A stretch of DNA of 59,542 nt, taken from Methylocystaceae bacterium. GTDB lineage: Bacteria; Pseudomonadota; Alphaproteobacteria; Rhodospirillales; Terasakiellaceae. The position numbers and the translations under genes are program-made. Shown here piece by piece: positions 49,737 to 58,124 of this stretch. The notes beneath the pieces are model-generated. The model made no database searches, was not told the origin of the DNA, and saw only the letters and a program-made list of their open reading frames with translations. Location: NCBI GenBank assembly GCA_013373265.1, contig JABXIC010000150.1, positions 1 to 59,542 on the forward strand, read 5' to 3'. Numbering within the stretch: position 1 is the first letter of the stretch; each line of letters starts with the position of its first letter.

Positions 49737-51071
49737 TTAGCGCATTTCAAACAGTTCCTGATGAAAGCGTGAACTGTCCAACCCATTTTTGGTGAAGTCT
49801 TTTTTCAGAGCTTGTCCAAATCCTTTTGGTCCACAAAACCAAACGCTGGATTTATCCCAATCCGGCACCTGTTTTTTGATTTGTTGTGCGTCCAGAAGAC
49901 CATCTTCAGGTGTGCGGATCAGGTGCAAGGTAACACCTGCGTCTTTGGCATAAGCACGGATGGTTTCAATAAAACCTTCATCAGGTGATTGCGTACTGTA
50001 AAACAAATCAACAACCTGTTTTGTTTTCTCACGCGCCAATCCTTGCAAGCGCGATACAAAGGGCGTGATGCCAATGCCACCGGCAACCCAGATTTGTCTA
50101 TCTTGTTCCCCCTTAAAATCAAACTGACCATAAGGGCCTTCAACACGTACAAATGCGCCTGTTTGCAACAAACTGGGCAATTGTCCGGTATAATCCCCCA
50201 ACCCTTTGATCATAAACTCCAGTTTACCATCATTCTTCCAGGAAGAAGAAATGGTAAAAGGGTGTGGCCCTTCATTTGGGTCAAGCGTTAGAAAAGCAAA
50301 TTGCCCTTCTTTATGACCCGGCCATTGATCAACGATATGAATAGAAATTTTAAGAACGTTGTTATCTTTAAAGTGCGTAACGCCTGTCACCTGACCTTTA
50401 TGACGACGGTTTTCACCGATCTTTCTAAAGAGGGAATAAAAGGCGCCAATGGTGCCGCCGACAAGCAAAGGCATCATAACAACAGATGTCACCGTTCCCC
50501 AATAAGCTGAATTGATCAAGATGAAAGAATGAAACACCAACGCAAGATAAGCCAACGCAATAAAACGATGGGTTTTGAAGAAATATTTGTAAGGGAAAAA
50601 CTTGATCAGTGCCAAAATCATCAACACCAAAGCAACATAGAACGCCCATTCACCAACACCTTCAGCCGTGTGGCGCATGCTGCGAAAGAATTGTTCGATG
50701 GTATCAAGTGCTTGTCTTCCACCATTATGTTTGCGTTCTGGTCGGGCCAGTAAGCCCAATTGCACAGCCCATTTTGGCCCTTGCGCCCAGAGATAATGAG
50801 CAATGGAAACGACCAGCCCGGTAATACCGAGCCATTTGTGTAGCCTGTAAGATTTATCCAGTCCACCAACCCATGTTTCTATTTGAGCCGGACGAATGGC
50901 AATTATCATGGCGACACTCATCACCGTGATACCGATCAAGCCCGTATAGTTCACCATAGCTGCCCTGAGCGCAAAGAAACTATAGGTCTGATTAAAAAAA
51001 GGATCCGTCGTCAACCATAGTGCGCTGATCACAACGATGAGGAATACATAGATATATTTAATATTTTTCAT
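49737..51071 (-). CDS. Ferric reductase-like transmembrane flavoprotein (FAD/NAD-binding)
   Basis: N-terminal ferric-reductase-like TM domain with His residues (LDKSYRLHKWLGITGLVVSIAHYL; KTHRFIALAYLALVFHSF); HPFTISSSWKN FAD motif; WVAGGIGITPFVSRL; VWFCGPKGFGQAL. Confidence 0.9.
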   Translation of the reverse strand: MKNIKYIYVFLIVVISALWLTTDPFFNQTYSFFALRAAMVNYTGLIGITVMSVAMIIAIRPAQIETWVGGLDKSYRLHKWLGITGLVVSIAHYLWAQGPKWAVQLGLLARPERKHNGGRQALDTIEQFFRSMRHTAEGVGEWAFYVALVLMILALIKFFPYKYFFKTHRFIALAYLALVFHSFILINSAYWGTVTSVVMMPLLVGGTIGAFYSLFRKIGENRRHKGQVTGVTHFKDNNVLKISIHIVDQWPGHKEGQFAFLTLDPNEGPHPFTISSSWKNDGKLEFMIKGLGDYTGQLPSLLQTGAFVRVEGPYGQFDFKGEQDRQIWVAGGIGITPFVSRLQGLAREKTKQVVDLFYSTQSPDEGFIETIRAYAKDAGVTLHLIRTPEDGLLDAQQIKKQVPDWDKSSVWFCGPKGFGQALKKDFTKNGLDSSRFHQELFEMR

Positions 51072-51289
51072 AACCTTATCCTACCCATAAGGAATAAATT
51101 GTACATAAGACAGACAGCCCCCTGTCATCCCTTTAAATATACGCCTGTCATGTTTCCTCAGTGTTTCTAGCAAGGCTTATTTTGTAACAGTTTGTAAGCA
51201 CCCTTAAAAAGCGCGTTGCAACAAGCCGATAGACTGTTAAAGTACGCACCCTCTCTCAATTTTAAAATGGCGTATCTTCGCTTCATCAC

Positions 51290-52336
51290 ATGTCAAAAGC
51301 TTTGCCCATTATCATTACCCTGCTCGCTGGTTTTATGGGCGGATTTATTTTTACACTGATATCTGCACCCTTGCCATGGATTTTGGGTTCCATTTTTGGT
51401 GTGATCGTTCTTTCACAAACACCTGCACGCGTCCATAAAGTCCCACGCCCTTATGTAAATGTCGCAAGGATCATCATCGGCATTGCGATTGGCGGTCAGT
51501 TTTCCCCTGCCATTTTAGACGATATCACCAGTTACGCCACAAGCTTAGCCTTTTTACCTTTTTATATATTACTCGTCACATCCTGTGGCTGGTTTTACTT
51601 TCATGTTTTGATGAAGCTGGATCGAAGAACTGCCTTTTTATGTTCCACCCCCGGCGGCATTGCAGAACTGGTTATTGTCGGCGAAGACATCAAAGCCAAC
51701 GTGCCGCAATTGGCCTTGATACAAGGGGTACGCATTCTGGTTGTTGTCTATACCTTGCCATTTTTAGCTGGCTCTCTTAAGGATATGAATGTCGGCAGCG
51801 TCAAACAATTTATGCCCCCTCTATCTGCCAGCCAACCAACAGCGCTTTTGCTTCTGGTTCTCATTGGCATCAGTGGCTGGTTAATCGCGCGTAGTTTAAA
51901 AATCTCCGGTGCACCGATCATTGGTCCCATGATCTTTTCTGCTTTGTTAAGCATCAATAACCTTTTGCCACAAGAACCGCCCGATGAAGTTTTCAAATTT
52001 GCTCAATTTTTGCTTGGCACCTCTATCGGCAGTGTCTTTTTTGGCTATTCTATTAAAGACATGGCCCTAACCGTGCTCAAAAGCGTCGGTTTTTTATTTG
52101 TACTGGCTGCGATAACAGGATTAATGGCTTATTTGATCACACAAATAACCGATTTTAGCTTCTTATCAGCCCTCTTGGCCTATGCGCCCGGTGGACAAGC
52201 AGAAACAAGCATTGTTGCTTTGGTCTTAGGGGAAAACACAGGCTATGTCGCGTTACATCATTTGGCGAGGCTATTTGTTATTGTGTCGATCATACCGCCC
52301 GTCGCCCGGCGGTTCTATCGTGATCGCCCAATTTAA
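51290..52336 (+). CDS. AbrB-family (putative ammonia monooxygenase-type) membrane protein
   Basis: Repeated TM domains with AbrB hallmarks (PLPWILGSIFGVIV; STPGGIAELVIVGEDIKANVPQLALIQGVRILVVV; GAPIIGPMIFSALL; YAPGGQAETSIVALVLG). Confidence 0.85.
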   Translation: MSKALPIIITLLAGFMGGFIFTLISAPLPWILGSIFGVIVLSQTPARVHKVPRPYVNVARIIIGIAIGGQFSPAILDDITSYATSLAFLPFYILLVTSCGWFYFHVLMKLDRRTAFLCSTPGGIAELVIVGEDIKANVPQLALIQGVRILVVVYTLPFLAGSLKDMNVGSVKQFMPPLSASQPTALLLLVLIGISGWLIARSLKISGAPIIGPMIFSALLSINNLLPQEPPDEVFKFAQFLLGTSIGSVFFGYSIKDMALTVLKSVGFLFVLAAITGLMAYLITQITDFSFLSALLAYAPGGQAETSIVALVLGENTGYVALHHLARLFVIVSIIPPVARRFYRDRPI

Positions 52337-52938
52337 CGACTATTTAAGGCAATCAACAAGGCGACAATGGCAAAAGCCCACGCGCCCAAAATCTGGCGGC
52401 TTCTTTTAACGACAATCACGGGCAACCTGTTTGTCACTAAAGACAGCAACACCGACAAAAGCGCCACTCCCAAACACAGGCTGACCATAACACCGCCATG
52501 ATAGAGTAAACTATCCCCAATCGCGCCATGCCCCGCACTTAGGGCTAAGCCATTGGCACCCGCAACAATCATCACTACGATTAAGGTCATGCTCCCCTGT
52601 AGTCTGAGTCCACTTGCCAAAACAAGTGACTGGGCTAATATGACCATATTCAAAATAAAAGGGGTGTTCTCTTCAAAAGGAACGTATAGTCCAAGGATCA
52701 ACGACAGCAGTAAAAAAACTGCAAAAATCAAAATGTTTTCCGCGTTAGTCACTGCACTCATCAAGACAAAACAGACAACCGATATAATCGTTGGGACAAA
52801 AAGAAAAGGCACAATCAAGCCATCATAAAAGCCACCTAGACCAAAGTGGGTTTCATGCGCCCATGCAGGCCTTGTCAACAAGAGTGTTGAAACAAAAAAG
52901 GCGCTGCCCGACTTAAGATGATCAGGTAAGGCCGACAA
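52333..52938 (-). CDS. HupE/UreJ-like membrane protein, divergent copy; start uncertain (probable TTG at 52938)
   Basis: From TTG: SALPDHLKSGSAFFVSTLLLTRPAWA|HETHFGLGGFYDGLIVPFLFVPTIIS... signal peptide plus TM layout like HupE; the ORF-track ATG at 53022 would overlap the upstream gene by 101 bp. Confidence 0.65.
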   Translation of the reverse strand: MSALPDHLKSGSAFFVSTLLLTRPAWAHETHFGLGGFYDGLIVPFLFVPTIISVVCFVLMSAVTNAENILIFAVFLLLSLILGLYVPFEENTPFILNMVILAQSLVLASGLRLQGSMTLIVVMIVAGANGLALSAGHGAIGDSLLYHGGVMVSLCLGVALLSVLLSLVTNRLPVIVVKRSRQILGAWAFAIVALLIALNSR

Positions 52939-53515
52939 AGAAGAAAACCCCGGCAAGTGCGATGGCAACACCGCTTGTTCTGATGACCATTCTTCCTGCG
53001 GGCCAACGCACCATATAGCCAAAGCCTATCCCCAACAGATGCAAAAACCCTGTCGCCAGAACAAAACCAACCGCATAAGCCAATGGATTTGCCGCCGTTG
53101 GTAATTCTGCCCCATGGGCATAACCATGGAAAATGGCAAAAATGCCAACAATCAAACCCGTTGCCCAAAGGGGCAATTTAACCGCCAAGGCAATAAAAGC
53201 CCCAATAACAATGGAAGAAAGCGCAATACCGATTTCAATGGCGGGAATATTGATCCCTAAAATACCAAACACGCCACCGATTGCCATCACCAAAGGAAAG
53301 ACAACAGGCAAAACCCAAACGGCTTTACCCTTCAAAAAGGCGCCCCAAACGCCAACGGCAAACATCGCAATTAAATGGTCCGGGCCTAGAATTGGATGCG
53401 CCACCCCACTGGTAAAACCACCTAAAACGCCAGCACCAACGTGAGCAAACGCGGCTTGCTGAAAAGCAAAATAAATTGAAACAGCGATCAAGAAAATACG
53501 CATTCCCCACTCCAT
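52922..53515 (-). CDS. HupE/UreJ-family protein (putative nickel permease/accessory)
   Basis: AHVGAGVLGGFTSGVAHPILGPDHLIAMFAVGVWGA with HX5DH motif; C-terminal HLLGIGFGYMVRWPAGRMVIRTSGVAIALAGVFF. Confidence 0.9.
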   Translation of the reverse strand: MEWGMRIFLIAVSIYFAFQQAAFAHVGAGVLGGFTSGVAHPILGPDHLIAMFAVGVWGAFLKGKAVWVLPVVFPLVMAIGGVFGILGINIPAIEIGIALSSIVIGAFIALAVKLPLWATGLIVGIFAIFHGYAHGAELPTAANPLAYAVGFVLATGFLHLLGIGFGYMVRWPAGRMVIRTSGVAIALAGVFFFVGLT

Positions 53516-53666
53516 TTAATAATAACTGTGCGTATGACTAACATCATCTTTTATCATATCAACAGTTAAAATCACATCCAATATGTAATCGCCTGTTTCA
53601 ACAGGATCCTGCGCTTTTCAGGACATAAACCAAAGTTATAAAGCCTCGAATATGCATCCGGGTTGA

Positions 53667-54845
53667 TTGTTGTACATGCTTAAAGCCGTCATCTTCCACG
53701 AAACCGAATTATTATGTGGAGTAAAGCATTTGGACCACACACCCGACATAACGACAAAACAATCAACTCTGATTTGGGACTTACCTTTGCGCCTATTTCA
53801 TTGGGCCATGGTGTCAGTTGTTTTTGTCGCCGCCGTCACAGGATATTTTTTTGAAGAATGGTGGCTGGATATCCATGCCTATGCCGGATATGCCTTAGGC
53901 TGTCTCTTAATTTTCAGAATAATCTGGGGATTTATCGGCAGTTATTACAGCCGCTTTCAGACCTTTCCATTGGCAAAACAAGGTGTCATTGCACATATCA
54001 AAAGCCTGCTCAGCTTCAAACCAAAAGAATATAGCGGTCATAACCCCATAGGGGCATGGATGATCGTCATCTTATTAGCAACCCTGTCTTTATTGGTCAT
54101 TACAGGACTGGTTCTCTATGGCGGTCAAGAAAAGCATGGCCCCTTTGCAGGTCTTATCAGTTTCAACATTGCTGAATTCAGTGAAGAGATTCATGAAAGC
54201 CTTGCCGGAATTTTAATGACAGCCATTGCTGTGCATGTCGCCGGGGTCTTATTTGAAACCGTTATTTTAAAACATGCCCTCATTCAGGCCATGATCAACG
54301 GCAAGAAACAAGGCGCTGACAATCCAAAAGCACCAACGATCTGGCATACAATCGCCGGTGTCACCCTTTTTGCTGGCATCCTTTTAGGCGGTTTGTATTT
54401 AGCCACCACGCCCTCCCAATCCACCATCCCGAGCGTGCAAAATGAAACCTACAAGCGTGAATGTAGTGACTGTCATCCGGCCTATCACCCCAGCCTGAGG
54501 CTGGCGTCAGACTGGACTTATATTATGAAGCATCTGGATGACCATTATGGGGAAGATGCAACGCTTAATGCTGAAAAAAATGCAGAAATCACCGTATTCT
54601 TACAAAACAATGATGCCCTGTCTTTTGATACTGAAGTTGCCCATAAAATTGGCCGAATATCGACACCAAGCATGCGCATGAGCGATACCCGCTACTGGAA
54701 AAAGCGCCACCATGAAATTGATCCCGCCAGCTTTAAAATTGCTGCTGTTGGATCAAAAGTCAACTGTAACGCCTGTCATCAAGATGCCGATAGCGGCCAT
54801 TTTGATGATGCAAAAATCAAACCACCTGTTGGAGTTAAATCATGA
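53667..54845 (+). CDS. Cytochrome b561-family protein fused to a C-terminal diheme cytochrome c (DHC-like) domain
   Basis: b561 TM core (LIWDLPLRLFHWAMVSVVFVAAVTGYFF...LDIHAYAGYALGCLLIFRIIWGFIG); C-terminal CSDCH and CNACH motifs in a DHC-like context. True start may be downstream of the ORF-track Met. Confidence 0.88.
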   Translation: MLYMLKAVIFHETELLCGVKHLDHTPDITTKQSTLIWDLPLRLFHWAMVSVVFVAAVTGYFFEEWWLDIHAYAGYALGCLLIFRIIWGFIGSYYSRFQTFPLAKQGVIAHIKSLLSFKPKEYSGHNPIGAWMIVILLATLSLLVITGLVLYGGQEKHGPFAGLISFNIAEFSEEIHESLAGILMTAIAVHVAGVLFETVILKHALIQAMINGKKQGADNPKAPTIWHTIAGVTLFAGILLGGLYLATTPSQSTIPSVQNETYKRECSDCHPAYHPSLRLASDWTYIMKHLDDHYGEDATLNAEKNAEITVFLQNNDALSFDTEVAHKIGRISTPSMRMSDTRYWKKRHHEIDPASFKIAAVGSKVNCNACHQDADSGHFDDAKIKPPVGVKS

Positions 54846-55240
54846 AATCGATCCTTCTTTTAACCGCTTCTCTCTTACTTGTTACGCAGATGGCATCCGC
54901 TGCCCCGCTGGATGACTATCGCGCGCAGGCAAAGGCGACAGACCCGTCTTTCAGCGATTTTTCAGCTGAAAAAGGAAAAGCTTTTTTCCTTGAAAATCAC
55001 ACCGGGGGAAAACCTGAAACACCCTCTTGCACCAGTTGCCACACAAAAGATGCCAAAGCCGTTGGACAAACCCGCGCAGGCAAAGCCATAGAGCCGATGG
55101 CCCTATCCGTATCGCCAACACGCTACAGCGACAAAGACAAGCTCGAAAAGTGGTTTCGCCGTAACTGCAACAGCGTCTTGGGCCGTGAATGTAGTGCGCT
55201 GGAAAAAGGCAACTTCATCACCTTTATGCAAACGCAATAA
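54842..55240 (+). CDS. DUF1924 / SHP-like monoheme cytochrome c
   Basis: Signal peptide; FSAEKGKAFFLENHTGGKPETPSCTSCHTKDAKAVGQTRAGKAIEPMALSVSPTRYSDKDKLEKWFRRNCNSVLGRECS (DUF1924 pattern); ATGA overlap with preceding gene. Confidence 0.87.
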   Translation: MKSILLLTASLLLVTQMASAAPLDDYRAQAKATDPSFSDFSAEKGKAFFLENHTGGKPETPSCTSCHTKDAKAVGQTRAGKAIEPMALSVSPTRYSDKDKLEKWFRRNCNSVLGRECSALEKGNFITFMQTQ

Positions 55241-55267
55241 CCCCCTTTGAAGTAGGAGTTCCACACC

Positions 55268-55738
55268 ATGACATCCCTAAAAATGATTTTAACCGGCGCT
55301 GCCATAATCGCCAGCACCTCATTGGCTTTTGCTGATGAACGTTACAGCCCTATAAAAGACGAGACCGTTTTAAAAGAATGCGGTGCCTGCCATATGGCCT
55401 TTCAGCCGCAAATGCTGCCCAAACGCTCTTGGGGAAAAATTATGACGACCTTAAGCGACCATTTTGGCGAAGACGCCTCGCTGGATGATAAAACGACACA
55501 ACAGATTACAAACTATCTTGTTGAAAATGCAGCCGATTCGGGTTGGTACAGTGGTAAAATGATGCGTGGTGTGCACGATGACTGGACACCGATGCGCATT
55601 ACAGAACTGCCTTATTGGATCCGTGAACATAAGAAAGAAGTCCCTGAACGCGCATGGAACGACCCCAAAGTAAAAAGCAAGGCCAACTGTACCGCTTGCC
55701 ATCGTTATGCAAAAAGTGGAAACTATGATGACGATTGA
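55268..55738 (+). CDS. Diheme cytochrome c (DHC-like)
   Basis: Signal peptide; CGACH and CTACH heme motifs; LKECGACHMAFQPQMLPKRSWGKIMTTLSDHFGEDASL. Confidence 0.88.
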   Translation: MTSLKMILTGAAIIASTSLAFADERYSPIKDETVLKECGACHMAFQPQMLPKRSWGKIMTTLSDHFGEDASLDDKTTQQITNYLVENAADSGWYSGKMMRGVHDDWTPMRITELPYWIREHKKEVPERAWNDPKVKSKANCTACHRYAKSGNYDDD

Positions 55739-56339
55739 GGTTCATCACCTCGATCCATCAATCGCCAAATCCTTGGTCAATAGGACGCCGGAAATGTCAT
55801 TATCTAAAACCCGAGCTTTTGAAGTTCGTACACTTCTCTTCTCGTTTGTTGTCATTGCTTTCGGCGTCGTATTTTTCATGATTGATGTTATTGCGGACTG
55901 GTTCCGCCTTGATATGAATACGGCTTGGATTGAACATGATGTGATGGAACTTTTCCTGACATTCCCGCTTGTCTTTGCGATGATTGTCATTGGCATGCAG
56001 CTTGTCCGCTTACTCAGAGAACACCGTGTCGCACAAGAGTCTGTTCAGGTGGCTTCCGGGGAGCTTCTCAACGTCATCTATCGTCATTTTGACGAATGGA
56101 AGCTTTCCCCATCAGAACGCGAAGTCGCTTTGCTTTTGATGAAAGGCATGTCCACACAGGAAATTGCAGATATCCGCGACACTAAAATCGGCACTGTTAA
56201 AAGCCAAAGCAGTGCAATTTATCAAAAAGCAGGGGTACGCGGACGCAATGAATTGGTAGCCTACTTTGTTGAAGACTTGCTGGCAGGTGAAGTCGGGATA
56301 GATACTTCTGTCCCCGCAACACCGCCAAACAATACATAA
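55725..56339 (+). CDS. Membrane-anchored LuxR-family transcriptional regulator
   Basis: Start MMTIEVHH overlapping the DHC stop; two predicted TMs (TLLFSFVVIAFGVVFFMIDVIADWF; MELFLTFPLVFAMIVIGMQLV) and C-terminal LuxR HTH (LSPSEREVALLLMKGMSTQEIADIRDTKIGTVKSQSSAIYQKAGVRGRNEL). Confidence 0.87.
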   Translation: MMTIEVHHLDPSIAKSLVNRTPEMSLSKTRAFEVRTLLFSFVVIAFGVVFFMIDVIADWFRLDMNTAWIEHDVMELFLTFPLVFAMIVIGMQLVRLLREHRVAQESVQVASGELLNVIYRHFDEWKLSPSEREVALLLMKGMSTQEIADIRDTKIGTVKSQSSAIYQKAGVRGRNELVAYFVEDLLAGEVGIDTSVPATPPNNT

Positions 56340-56350
56340 GGTGATGCGCC

Positions 56351-56968
56351 TTAAGCGCTCTTGCGCACCCCACCCGTTTCCACGATGAAATCAACAATCC
56401 CCTGAACGCCTTCTTTGGCTTTCAGGTTTGAAAAGATAAAAGGCCGTGTGCCGCGCATACGTTTACTGTCGGCTTCCATCACATCCAGATTAGCCCCTAC
56501 AAGCGGTGCGAGATCGATTTTATTGATCACCAATAAGTCAGATCGCGTAATGCCAGGACCGCCTTTGCGGGGTATTTTTTCCCCGGCAGACACATCAATC
56601 ACATAGATCGTAATATCGGCGAGCTCCGGGGAAAAAGTTGCCGCCAGATTATCCCCACCGGATTCAATAAAAATCACTTCAAGGTCAGGGAACTTGGCAC
56701 ACATATCTTCAATCGCCGCCAAATTGATCGAAGCATCTTCACGAATGGCCGTATGGGGGCAACCACCCGTTTCCACCCCCATGATCCGTTCCGGTGGCAA
56801 GGCCCCGGTTTCGGTCAAAATGCGCTGATCTTCTTTAGTGAAAATATCATTGGTGATGGCGGCAATGTCGTAACGCCCCCACATATCCTTACACAAAGCT
56901 TCCAACAAAGCGGTTTTACCGGACCCAACCGGGCCGCCGACCCCAACGCGCAAAGGTGAACTCATCAT
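56351..56968 (-). CDS. ureG: Urease accessory GTPase UreG
   Basis: [103 protein letters not shown]. Confidence 0.97.
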   Translation of the reverse strand: MMSSPLRVGVGGPVGSGKTALLEALCKDMWGRYDIAAITNDIFTKEDQRILTETGALPPERIMGVETGGCPHTAIREDASINLAAIEDMCAKFPDLEVIFIESGGDNLAATFSPELADITIYVIDVSAGEKIPRKGGPGITRSDLLVINKIDLAPLVGANLDVMEADSKRMRGTRPFIFSNLKAKEGVQGIVDFIVETGGVRKSA

Positions 56969-57661
56969 CTAGCTCCTAAACAGTCTGGTATATTGTGTTT
57001 CATGTTTCATGGATGTCCAATCGATTACAGGTGCACAAGACCCGATATCTTTGAAATCCGTCTTTAAAGCAACCTCTGCCGCCTCCTGCACAGACGTTTC
57101 CAAACCATGCAAGGCACGTTGACCTGCCGTTTGACCAAGGGGCACCAGACGCACACCGGCAGATACCAAATTGGCCGCAAAGGCATGCAGGTAAGCCACC
57201 AAGGCCGCCTGACAATCAATCTTTTCAAAAGCCGCTACCGCCCCGACGATCACCGGATAAGCCGCCAAATGACCACTGTCTTTTAAGGCATCAGCCAGGG
57301 CAACAAGCCCTGTACTGGGAATCACATCCAATAAAGTGGTCAAAAAGGCACGGCCCTGGGCCTCACTTTCCAACGCCATTTCTGATGTGGGGCGCAAGGC
57401 AGCCGCATATTCATTCAAACCAACCAAGGCCTTTACATCCCAGTCTTGCCCATGCTTCCATGCTTCACAAAAAAACACCCCATCTGTGCGCCCTGCGCCA
57501 AACAGTAACGCCCCTTCACACCAATCACGCAAGCTATCGCCATCATGGACCAAACCTGCTTCCACCGCATATTCAAGCCCATGGGAATAGGTATAAGCCC
57601 CGACAGGAAAGCTTGGCGACAGCCACGTCATCAAACGCATCAACCCCTCAGTGGTGAGCAT
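56969..57661 (-). CDS. ureF: Urease accessory protein UreF
   Basis: Likely start MLTTEGLMRLMTWLSPSFPVGAYTYSHGLEYAVEAG overlapping ureE stop; RLVPLGQTAGQRALHGLE. Confidence 0.93.
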   Translation of the reverse strand: MLTTEGLMRLMTWLSPSFPVGAYTYSHGLEYAVEAGLVHDGDSLRDWCEGALLFGAGRTDGVFFCEAWKHGQDWDVKALVGLNEYAAALRPTSEMALESEAQGRAFLTTLLDVIPSTGLVALADALKDSGHLAAYPVIVGAVAAFEKIDCQAALVAYLHAFAANLVSAGVRLVPLGQTAGQRALHGLETSVQEAAEVALKTDFKDIGSCAPVIDWTSMKHETQYTRLFRS

Positions 57662-58124
57662 GTCCATGCCCTCCGCCAGATTGATAAGCACCACGTTCCG
57701 GTGCAAAGGGGGCTTTCTTGGCCTCACAATGCCCGCCCAGCTTCCGGATCATATCTTCCAGCACATGGTCATAGCGCAAGCGAATAACCCCGGTTTCAAA
57801 GATTTGCACAGGCGTATGACGATTGCCGATATGCCAGACAAGACGGGCAGTTTCCGCCACACTATGACAATGCACATCCATGACATCTTCTTGGGCGGCT
57901 CTGACTTGAATGGCGTTGCCATCTTCCAGTTCCAGCACATCGCCATCATCCAGATAGGTTGCCTGTTCCAGATCAAGCAAGAAATCCACGCCGTTATCCG
58001 TCGTCATTTTAATGCGACGACGGTGGCGGTCGTCATAAGCCAGCGTCACCGTGGACAAAACCTGCAAATCAACAGGCTTGTCCCACGCATGGTGTCTTGT
58101 TGCCCGCTTCATAACGCCCGTCAT
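57648..58124 (-). CDS. ureE: Urease accessory nickel metallochaperone UreE
   Basis: LTLAYDDRHRRRIKMTTDNGVDFLLDLEQATYLDDGDVLELEDG; LVWHIGNRHTPVQI; Gly/His tail GGGHGHAHH. Confidence 0.94.
   Translation of the reverse strand: MTGVMKRATRHHAWDKPVDLQVLSTVTLAYDDRHRRRIKMTTDNGVDFLLDLEQATYLDDGDVLELEDGNAIQVRAAQEDVMDVHCHSVAETARLVWHIGNRHTPVQIFETGVIRLRYDHVLEDMIRKLGGHCEAKKAPFAPERGAYQSGGGHGHAHH

Noticed and set aside
51121-51151. PhoB box
   Set aside because: CTGTCAT repeats are 23 bp apart, not the 11 bp of a PhoB box; retained only as a low-interest direct repeat.
52922-53022. 101-bp overlap of the two HupE-like genes as drawn in the ORF track
   Set aside because: The upstream part (MAIWCVGPQEEWSSEQAVLPSHLPGF) does not look like a HupE N-terminus; a TTG start at 52938 gives a signal peptide and a much smaller overlap.
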